From NCBI GenBank assembly GCA_018897135.1, contig JAHILJ010000016.1, positions 1 through 15,673 of the forward strand: a stretch of DNA of 15,673 bases, read 5' to 3'. The translations under genes were made by a program, and so were the position numbers. Each line of letters starts with the position of its first letter. Within the stretch, counting starts at the first letter, position 1. The notes below the pieces were generated by a model. The model saw only the letters and a list, made by a program, of their open reading frames with translations. It did not search any database and was not told where the DNA came from. Source of the DNA: Nanobdellota archaeon (GTDB lineage: Archaea > Nanobdellota > Nanobdellia > Pacearchaeales > GW2011-AR1). Shown here piece after piece: positions 5,423-13,700 of this stretch.

Positions 5423-6346
5423 ATGACTTTCATAAAAAAATGCCCAGAATGCGGAGGAATAAACCTAACTTATGATTCCCATCTCGGAGAAGTCATTTGC
5501 AAAGATTGCGGACTTGTTGTAGAAGAAAAAATGGTCGACACTGGAATTGACCTTTCAGGAAAATTTGACAAAGGAGATAAAAAAGGCAGAGGCGGTGCAC
5601 CAATTTCTATGCAAAAATTTGACAAAGGTTTAACAACAAATGTAGGAGAAATTTCAGATATTTACAAACTTGAACCAGGTCAAACAAGAAAATTCTTACG
5701 TTTAAAAAAATGGCAAGAAAGAGTTTCAACTTCAATTGAAAGAAACCTACGTCTTGCAATGGCAGAATTAAGAGTTATTTCTTCATACTTAACTCTCCCA
5801 AACGTTGTCCGAGACGAAGCTTCAAGAATTTACAACCATGTTTTACAAAGAGGACTTGTAAGAGGACGTTCAATGGAATCTGTAATTGCAGCTTGTTTGT
5901 ACGCAGCGTGTCGTTCATACAACATCCCAAGAACACTTGATGAAATGGCAACAGCTTCAGACGTTGAACGAAAAGAAATAGGAAGAACATACAGATTTAT
6001 TATTAGAAAATTAAAAGTTAAAGTAAAACAAAGTTCTCCAAAAGATTATATTTCGAGATTTTCGTCTGTTCTTAAATTATCTCCAAGAACCCAAAACGAT
6101 GCGTTAAAAGTTTTAAGGGATGCTGAAAATGTTGAACTAACTTCTGGAAGAGGACCAGCAGGAATTGCCGCAGCAGCACTTTATGTTGCAGCATTAATTA
6201 ACGACGAGAAAAAAACACAAAGAGAAGTTGCAGACATTGCAGGAATTACAGAAGTTACAATTAGGAACCGTTACAAAGAACTTATTGAAAAACTTAAACT
6301 AGAAGATAAAATAAAACAAAAAGAAAAAGAAGGAAAAAAGCAATAA
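5423..6346 (+). CDS. tfb: Transcription initiation factor TFB (TFIIB homologue)
   Basis: A 307-residue archaeal TFB, which binds the TBP-TATA complex and the BRE and recruits RNA polymerase. The N-terminal zinc ribbon has C7, C10, C26 and C29. Two cyclin-like repeats follow: about 105-195 (NVVRDEASRIYNHVLQRGL, then RSMESVIAACLYAACR) and about 205-295 (ending with a helix-turn-helix-like ADIAGITEVTIRNRYKEL). The B-reader/linker segment between ribbon and core (about 38-70) keeps the FDKGLTT end but reads TGIDLSGKFDKGDKKGRGG where most archaeal TFBs I know have an EWRAF-type aromatic motif. The C-terminus is Lys/Glu-rich. No Shine-Dalgarno is present. Identity is certain; whether it is the only TFB of the genome is not visible here. 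Confidence 0.97.
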   Translation: MTFIKKCPECGGINLTYDSHLGEVICKDCGLVVEEKMVDTGIDLSGKFDKGDKKGRGGAPISMQKFDKGLTTNVGEISDIYKLEPGQTRKFLRLKKWQERVSTSIERNLRLAMAELRVISSYLTLPNVVRDEASRIYNHVLQRGLVRGRSMESVIAACLYAACRSYNIPRTLDEMATASDVERKEIGRTYRFIIRKLKVKVKQSSPKDYISRFSSVLKLSPRTQNDALKVLRDAENVELTSGRGPAGIAAAALYVAALINDEKKTQREVADIAGITEVTIRNRYKELIEKLKLEDKIKQKEKEGKKQ

Positions 6347-6642
6347 TTGCATAGCAATAAAACATACTCTTAAAAGACAATCAAAAATTAGTTCGCAATA
6401 AATTGCTCAAATTAATATAACTTCAAAATCGTGTCCCGCAGATTTTTCCATTGTTAATATGTAAATCTTAATTATTTTCTTTAAAATTTTGGCTTGACAA
6501 AGTCTGGAAAAATTCATTAAATGTGAACCAAACGATTTCGTGGTAAAATCCATAATCCATGCTTAACTTTGTGCGAGGTTATCAGTTAAGTGAACTAAAT
6601 TTATGTACATCTAATATGAACCCAAAACCATAATTCTAAACC
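6347..6642. other. Gene-poor spacer with inverted repeats
   Basis: No convincing gene. Structures seen are ATTGC-ATA-GCAAT directly after the TFB stop; ATTTTTCCA (6442-6450) with TGGAAAAAT (6505-6513); and CTTAAC (6562-6567) with GTTAAG (6585-6590) around a 17-nt loop. Local GC is higher at 6429-6440 and 6530-6590 than in the flanks. A 30-codon ORF on the minus strand is listed separately. No C/D-box RNA signature was found. Confidence 0.5.
6468..6560 (-). CDS. Possible 30-residue ORF, weak
   Basis: An ATG-to-TAA frame encodes 30 residues starting MDYGFYHEIVWFTFNEFF. The aromatic-rich composition is not what translated AT-rich noise usually gives, which is the only reason for listing it. There is no Shine-Dalgarno, no TATA element at the usual 26 nt, and an in-frame stop lies seven codons upstream. 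It could be a gene remnant or chance; a 24-codon ORF also exists on the other strand nearby. Confidence 0.15.
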   Translation of the reverse strand: MDYGFYHEIVWFTFNEFFQTLSSQNFKENN

Positions 6643-6652
6643 TTTTTATATT
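6643..6652 (+). promoter_or_regulatory. TATA box upstream of the structured leader and tRNA-Leu
   Basis: TTTTTATATT is centred near 6647, predicting transcription from about 6673. No TATA-like element lies 26 nt before tRNA-Leu itself, so this is its likely promoter. Confidence 0.55.
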
Positions 6653-6672
6653 CAATCTTTTTCTAATTAGTA

Positions 6673-6729
6673 GGTGGGGAGCCGGATGTCTCAATATTCT
6701 TGATTCGTCCATCAATCCCAATAACTAAT
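6673..6729 (+). ncRNA. Structured RNA or long 5' leader of tRNA-Leu
   Basis: The 57 nt between the predicted start site and tRNA-Leu fold into one long hairpin. TGGGG (6675-6679) pairs with TCCCA (6716-6720), GGATG (6684-6688) with CGTCC (6706-6710), and TCAA (6691-6694) with TTGA (6700-6703), closing a 5-nt loop. The internal loop AGCC/ATCAA between the lower stems is reminiscent of an H/ACA guide pocket, and ATA follows the basal stem. However, no kink-turn and no canonical ACA are evident. It may be a stand-alone guide-like RNA released by tRNA 5' processing, or just a structured leader. Confidence 0.4.
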
Positions 6730-6813
6730 GCGGGGATGCCGGAGTGGTCAAACGGGCTGGATTTAGGCTCCAGTAGCTTAGTGCTTACGAGGGTTCGAAT
6801 CCTTCTCTCCGCA
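6730..6813 (+). tRNA. tRNA-Leu (anticodon TAG)
   Basis: An 84-nt type II tRNA with a long variable arm. The acceptor stem is GCGGGGA/TCTCCGC, the anticodon stem CTGGA/TCCAG carries loop TTTAGGC (anticodon TAG), and the T-arm contains GGGTTCGAATCC. Discriminator A73 is typical of tRNA-Leu. CCA is not encoded, and TTTT follows at 6814-6817. No intron. Confidence 0.95.
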
Positions 6814-6865
6814 TTTTAGATTCGAACAAATATAACTATTACAAAATTACTACATAACAGAAAAG

Positions 6866-6875
6866 TTTATAAATA
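6866..6875 (+). promoter_or_regulatory. TATA box for the 288-residue gene
   Basis: TTTATAAATA is centred about 25 nt before the ATG at 6895, predicting a leaderless start. Unusually, AAGGAG also sits only 3 nt before the ATG; a leaderless transcript would not contain it, and its spacing is short for a Shine-Dalgarno. Confidence 0.55.
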
Positions 6876-6894
6876 AAAAGATTCTAAGGAGAAG

Positions 6895-7761
6895 ATGGGA
6901 AAATCATTAAAGAATAAAGTTTTAATTGGATTAAACCAAACTGGGAAGTTTATTCAAAAAAATTGGAAAGAAATAGGATTAACAGGAACTTTTTTATTCA
7001 ACATAGGTTGTTCTACACAAAACTTCATAACAGAACATGGATATGAATTTGACGAAATAAATCAAACAAATAATAAGTATAAAACTGAAAAATTATTCTT
7101 ATATAACGAAGACAATTATGTAAGAAAGATTGATAAAAATTTATATTCTTCCTTAACAGATAGCATAAAAAAAATAATTATTCCTAAAGAATTCTGTCTT
7201 GTAGAAGATACAAAAAAAGTTCATGACTTAAATAATAAAACAAGTGAAATTAAATTTAATAAAACCTCTATCCCAAAACAAGTTCAAATAAAAATTGAAG
7301 ATGGAACATATCTCCCAGCCAATAGAATTAAACTTTTAAGAAATAATATTTATACAAATGAAGGCATTTTAATTCCAGCTGCAAATGCAAGAAGAATTTC
7401 AGATGAGGAATTATTAAAAAGAAATGGTATAAACCCAAAAAACCTTGCATATAGTGTAATCACAACAGAAGATGATGAACAATTTAATTTATTAAAACTG
7501 AATATACTTGGAGAATGGTATTTTATCCCATATATTGAAGACAAAACAATAAGAAATGAACTTGGTAAAAAACCTTTTTGCATAGTTCCTGAAAAAGGAA
7601 CAAAAGTAGAAGTTTGCGGAAATGAAAGAGGAAGCATTGATTTAGTAAATCCAGCAAAAATATATAGAATTGAAGAAATGAATCTCAATGATTTTATAAT
7701 CCCTCCAATTCCTGCAAATCAAAACACCACAAACTCTATAGCTGGAACTCCAACCCTATAA
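6895..7761 (+). CDS. 288-residue orphan, probably exported or membrane-anchored
   Basis: I do not recognise this protein. After a basic N-terminus (about 25 residues) there is one short hydrophobic stretch ending in a cysteine (IGLTGTFLFNIGC), reminiscent of a lipoprotein signal, although the lipobox (NIGC) is not canonical. The rest is rich in Asn, Lys, Ile and Glu with short strands (VQIKIEDG, WYFIPYIED), a single paired-Cys region (FCIVPEKGTKVEVCG, about 238-252), and a Pro/Asn/Thr-rich C-terminal tail as in cell-surface proteins. Its last codons overlap, tail to tail, the stop of the giant secreted protein on the other strand. This neighbourhood and the signal-like N-terminus suggest a cell-envelope role. 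No enzymatic motif is seen. Confidence 0.75.
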   Translation: MGKSLKNKVLIGLNQTGKFIQKNWKEIGLTGTFLFNIGCSTQNFITEHGYEFDEINQTNNKYKTEKLFLYNEDNYVRKIDKNLYSSLTDSIKKIIIPKEFCLVEDTKKVHDLNNKTSEIKFNKTSIPKQVQIKIEDGTYLPANRIKLLRNNIYTNEGILIPAANARRISDEELLKRNGINPKNLAYSVITTEDDEQFNLLKLNILGEWYFIPYIEDKTIRNELGKKPFCIVPEKGTKVEVCGNERGSIDLVNPAKIYRIEEMNLNDFIIPPIPANQNTTNSIAGTPTL

Positions 7762-10700
7762 AGCAGGATTCCCTGCCCCAGGAGTTAGTTCATTTTGCTT
7801 TAATCTTAATTCACCTAATATCTTTTTTATATCCCAATTCAACCACCGACGAATATAATGTTTCTTTTTTATTTCAGTGCATTGTACTTCAGTTAAAGTA
7901 TTTTCACAAGAACAAATTTTATCTATTACTTCTTTATTTATATTCTTAAGTTCCCAATATTTTAATTCTTCGGCACTTTCTTTTCCACCCTCAATTTCAC
8001 TTCTAATAATTGAAGTAACTTCATTAATTGTTTCCTCCAAAGTCCAACATTTTCCAGAAGGAATTTCATTCACTTTCAAAGTATCTACCAAATTTTCTAA
8101 TTTCTCTTTCCCTTTTTTAACACCATCACATTTTGCACTTATAACTGCACTTGAATCAAAACATGCGCAAGTTGTATCTACATAAGCTCTAACAAGTGGA
8201 TTATTCAAATATTCTTCACCTGTTTTTTTTACTTTTAAAATTTCTTCACCTTCTTTAATTGCTTTTTCTAAAATTGGGCAAACTTCTTTAGAAATTGGCT
8301 CTTTCAAATAAAACTTAGTTCTTTCTATAATACCATAAATAAACCAAAGATTTTCCTCTAGATTAATCAAACCTTTTCCATTTATTTGTTTATATTCCTC
8401 TTCAGTTATAATTCCACAAGAATTTAAATCATCAACAAAATCTTTAATATCTCCCTCATCTGAATATTTTTTAGAATAACCAAATTTAGCCACAAGCAAT
8501 TCAAATTCTGCCTTAAGGTTTTCTTTTAAAGATGTGCAAAGTTTGTCTTTTTCAGACTTCTCGGAAACAATTCCCCCCAAGTATCTAAACACTTTATAAA
8601 AATACCAATCATCAGAATTTATTGGAAAATTATGAAATTTCACAGGCTCACGTTCTTCAGGAGTTCCTGCTCCAGGATCTCCATATGCAAAAATTCTTGT
8701 TTTATCAGAATTATAATTTGAAAAAATTGTTGCATGTTGGGCAGGCTTATTATTTTTTTTAGAACCAAAAAACACAACATCTCCCTTTTGTAAATTGCCT
8801 TTATCAATTTCTTTAAAATCATTTCTCTTTAAAAAAAGATTAATTAAATAATCATTTGAATCTCCTTTTCCTAATCCTTCTTCAATAGGTTCTCTCAAAA
8901 CACCATTCAAAACTTCTGTAACAAAACCTGCACAAACATTATCATATTTTTTTTGCCCGTTTTCAATTCTAACATGATCATAACCAGCATCATAAAAAAA
9001 CTTAGCTTTATCATAAATCATTTCACCAACTGCAACATATTCTTGCTCAGAAGAAGTTTCTTCTTCAGAATCATAATTTTCCCAAAGATTGTTATTTGTA
9101 AAAATATCTGTTGGTTCTTCTTTTGTCTCTTCAAATTTGCCACCAAAAATAATCACAGCCCCATCTATAAAATTTCTTCCTTCAAGAGATCTTATTAAAA
9201 AAATATTTTCTGTTAAAAGAGATGCTCCAGACCATTTTGTTCCAGAAAGATCTATATCTGGAACTTCAAACCAAAAAGCAGAAACTTTTTCTACGGTTCC
9301 AGAAGAACCTTCTTCAATAACAGATAAATAATCTTCTTCAGGGGACCATTTCCAAGAACCACCAGTATATTTAAAATAAAGTGGACTTGCATTTCCTTTT
9401 TTAATAATAAAAACTTTTTCAGAATTCATACTTACTTCATTTGTTTTTAAAAAAGTGTCTCCTAAATCAAATGTTTTCTCAAACCAAGATATTCCTTTAT
9501 TTTCAGTTGTTCTTTCAATTAAAAATCCTAATAAATTTTTGTAATTATTCTCATATTTTGCGAAATCATTTAAAAAAACTTTGTCCCCAGAAGAATAACT
9601 TTTCACAATTTCTTTTTCAGAAAAATCTTTTCCAATTAAATTAATTGCTTCATAAGGAGTTCCTTCCCAAGTTCTTTCCCAATAACTTCCAGCATCATCC
9701 TGAGTATTTACTTTTATTTTAACCATCCATTTCCCATTTTTATATCTAAATGTTTTTATGCTTTCAAATAAATCAGAAACATCAAAAGTAGGAGATTCTA
9801 AAATATCATCTTTAGTTGGTATTTCCTTTGCATCATCTTCAATTTTTTTCAATCTTGCCAACTCACCAAAAGCAGTTCCCCTCAAATAAAACAACTTTGC
9901 TTTTTGATTGTTCAAGAAAACCTTATTAATTATTTCTGTTGATAATTTAACTTTGTCTAATAAAGAAGTATCCTCTTTTTCAATCTCTTTTACTTTTTCT
10001 ACAAATTCATCATCTGTTAAATAATCTCCTTCACTTCTCAAAACTTCCATATATGTTTTTGTAACATCTTCTAAAATTTCTCCAGCAGTTGAATCAAACT
10101 CTACAGCATCTTTCACGCTTTTTGTATCCAACCAACAACCCATTTGAGGGTCATCACAAGCACCAATTAAGATCCATCGTGCACTTTGTGTTCCAGAAGC
10201 AGGGTCTGTTCCTTGGTCAGGAGCATTTGTAGCACAGATTCTTATAACTCCCCTATTGTATAATTTAGGATCAATTGCTTCTTCAACTCCGCTTTGGATA
10301 TTTAAATTCAATGCACTATAAACACTTGCTGTTCCTGAATTACATTCTTCTGTTGTCTTAATATCTGTTTGAGTTGCTTGCTCTTTTATATATTGGTCTT
10401 TCATATAATCAACAGCAAAAGAAGTTGAAACTTGTTTGAACCCGCACTCTTCTTGTCCATTCACCATAATGCACAATTGCTTATATCCAGAAGGTGCTGT
10501 GAAATCTTCTGTTTGAGATGCATAATCCCCTACAGCAACATAACCTGAAGCAACAGGCCTTCTTGCAGCAGTGTCTTGATAGTATGAACTTCCAGAACCA
10601 CTTCTCAAATAAACTCGATAATATGCCCCAGAATCTTGACCAGCATAAATATGATAATAAACTTTATATTGTGAAATAGGTGGATTTGTTGCTGTTGTAA

Positions 10701-13700
10701 AAGGTATTTCTTCAAAGTTCCCATTAAATTGGAAAGGCGAATCTGCTTTGATTAAAGAGTTAAAGAAATTTCCTCCACCAGGATAAGTTGCTGAAAGTGC
10801 GACCTTACAAATGCTTGTTCCAGCTTCTTCAACAGAACGAACTTGGAATGCCTTGAAACTATTTTCAGCATAATATTGTGTAAAATAATCTACAGCTTTT
10901 TGTGTGTTTTGCCATGCATTTGCAACGCCCAAATATTCTGCACCACCACGAGCATTTGTTTCCCCTGTTACAAAACTCATTATTCTTGAAAGACCAACTT
11001 TTGTTAATGGAAGTGCTTGTTTCCATAAAAATTCGCACAAATAAACACTATAAATCTCATCGCAAATTCCAATCATTTCTCCTGTTTCTAGATTATCTTG
11101 CAAACAATCTCTATAAGATTTTTCCACAGAAATCCAACCATCAACTCCTGCTTTAACCCCTGTTAAACAAATTGGAATTTTAATTCCTTCATTCCAATTT
11201 GGCAAACATAATGCAATGCTTCCAACAATTCCTGACTGCACAACATCTTGAACAGGATAAGAACCTCCAAAATCGCACCGACTTGAAGGACAAATAACCG
11301 GATCGCAAACATTAAACAAAATCTGGCAATCTTTTATAGACATAAAATCTTGACATTGAATTTCTGGGACATTTACAGCAGGATTTCCAACAGAAATTAA
11401 TTGCTTATTAATTCTTATATTTCCTTTACGATTTGATTCTGCAACATTTGAAGCTTCTCTAATTGCATTAACAGCTTGATTAACCAAACTTGTTGCCTTA
11501 GAAGAACTTAAACCTGCAAACTGGCCATAAGTTTGACCTGTTCCTAGATTCATTTGCTGACAGACATCATCTTTAATTTTAGAATTAAATTCAATTAATC
11601 CATTTTGACCAACATTACACAGCCAAAAACTTGAAACTCTTCCAGAATCATCATATGCATTAATTCCTCCAAGAGAAGGCATAGAAGTTTTTGTCGCAGC
11701 ATACCAACCTTCTTTTAAATCAAATGGAACAATTGCAGGAAGACCTTTGTAAGGTTCTGTTTCATAATATCTAACTTCTGCATTTTTAATTTTATTTTTA
11801 TATGTTGTTTCATCAAACTTTTCAAAATGTGAATAAGATTTCCTAATCAATTTTGTTTTTTCTTCACCCACCCAAACACCCTTCAAATCAGTTACATTTT
11901 GAATACCATATTTATTATTTCCCAAATCTTCTAAAATAACATAATACTGAACATGTTCAAAACTAATTCCTTGAACTTTATCCTCTTTCTTAATTATCCC
12001 TCTACCTGTTGGTTCTGTGGCACCTTCATAAACTTCAACTTTCTTTTCTATAGAAGTATGAGGCAAGAAATTTGTATTAATCCCATTTTTTTCTGACTCC
12101 TCTTTTGCCAATGTTGAAGATTCATATTCTTTTGAATTCGCCTTAATATCTTCAAAAATATAATACAAATTTTCTTTAGCCATTGCAACAAGACTTGGTT
12201 CTGATTTTGGGTCTTCTAAAATTTTCATGTAAAGTTCAATATCCCGCAATTGTTCTAAAGTATAAACATTTTCTTCCAAAGCACTTTGAGTTAAAAGTTC
12301 TGAAATTTCTTTCATAGTTATACTTTTTGTGCTATCTCTTGGATTTAAAACAGATTCCTTTGATTTCCCTAAAAGTCCTGAAACTTGCTTAGAAAAATCT
12401 GCACCAAACCCTGCTGTATCTAAAATATCATTTAATAAAATTCTTTCTGTAGTATATTTTTTCTGGGTCTCTTTTATATTTTCATTTTGGACTTTCATAA
12501 TCTCATACATTTTATCAACATCTCCCTCTATAGCTTTTTCATTTTCATTAAAACATTGTTCAATACTTGTAATTTTATTTGATTTATCATTCACCATATC
12601 TGTGCACTTTTCATACCATCCTCCATGACCTCTCATCACATTATATCTTGCAATTCCTTGCCCCCCTGCATTTGTAATTAAATTCTTAACAGTCAATGCA
12701 AATCCTGTTGCTAAACAAGCTGTTTTCATTGTTTCAACAGTTGTTGTAAGAGTTTTAGAAATATCTTCCCAAGTTTTAAGATTTTTATCCAAGGCTTCAA
12801 TAACATCTTTTGTTTTTTCAGGAGAAAGTTTAAACAAATCACTTCTCTTTTCAACTCCAACTTTAAACTTAAATTCTGAAGATGTTTCTTGATTATTTAT
12901 ATTTGGAATAACAGAAATTTTTGCAGCTTGCTTTAAATTAACTTCTTCTAAAACAAAATTATAGGCACTTCCAAAACTATTTGGAATATCTTTTTGTAAA
13001 ACACGTTCACCACCAATAAGAATATCTTTAGCTTCTTGGAAACCTGATTTTTGAACTGAAACCATTAATTTTGCAGAATCTTGTTCAAGAGAAATTAACT
13101 GAATAAAATCTGTTGAAGTGTCATCTAAATAAACAATCTGGTCTTTAGCAAGAGTAATAGGTGTTGTTTTGCCATCAGAATTTCTAATTAAAAGTTCTGC
13201 ACTATATTCATTTTTGCTTGGCTCATAAATATTTTCAAAAGAAATTGATTTTAATCTCCCATTAATTAAAACACTTATTTCTTTAGACGACGAACTTGAA
13301 AGCAAATAAGCATTTGTGCAAACAGATAAAGGTTTTTTCGAATCAGGATAATTTTCTTCAAACTCCTTGCAAAATTCAATCATATCTCTTTCTTGCCCCA
13401 TTGCTTTTGCCAATTGAATTTTTGCATCAAGTGCATTTTCTCCATAAACCTCTAAAGCAGAATTATCAATTTTTTCACCAGCATAACTTGTTTCAAGAGA
13501 GTCATAATCATCTAAAGCATTTTTATAATATTCTAAAGCATCTTCATAAAGAACATCATTTTGTGGTCCTGCAAAATTATTTATTTCAATTTCATGATCA
13601 TAAACTTTTTCAGAGGTTCCATATTTCACTTTTCCAAAATTCTCTCCATCAACAAACCAATTTTTAGCTCGTTTTAAATTTCCAAAAATCTTTCCCCCAA

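Noticed and set aside
6559..6633. 24-codon plus-strand ORF starting MLNFVRGYQLSEL
   Set aside because: No Shine-Dalgarno or correctly spaced TATA, and it overlaps the CTTAAC/GTTAAG hairpin; probably chance.
6961..7017. Canonical archaeal lipobox in the 288-residue protein
   Set aside because: The hydrophobic stretch ends in NIGC rather than an LAGC-type motif and the basic region before it is unusually long, so only a lipoprotein-like feature is stated.
7350..7688. A 112-codon minus-strand ORF opposite the 288-residue gene
   Set aside because: Shadow of the plus-strand gene, Ser/Phe-rich, with no promoter or ribosome binding site.
13296..13667. A 123-codon plus-strand ORF inside the giant gene, and similar ones at 10902-11156, 12329-12628 and 14292-14627
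   Set aside because: These antisense frames have low-complexity His/Leu/Asn/Phe composition typical of reverse reading of an AT-rich gene, and no start signals.
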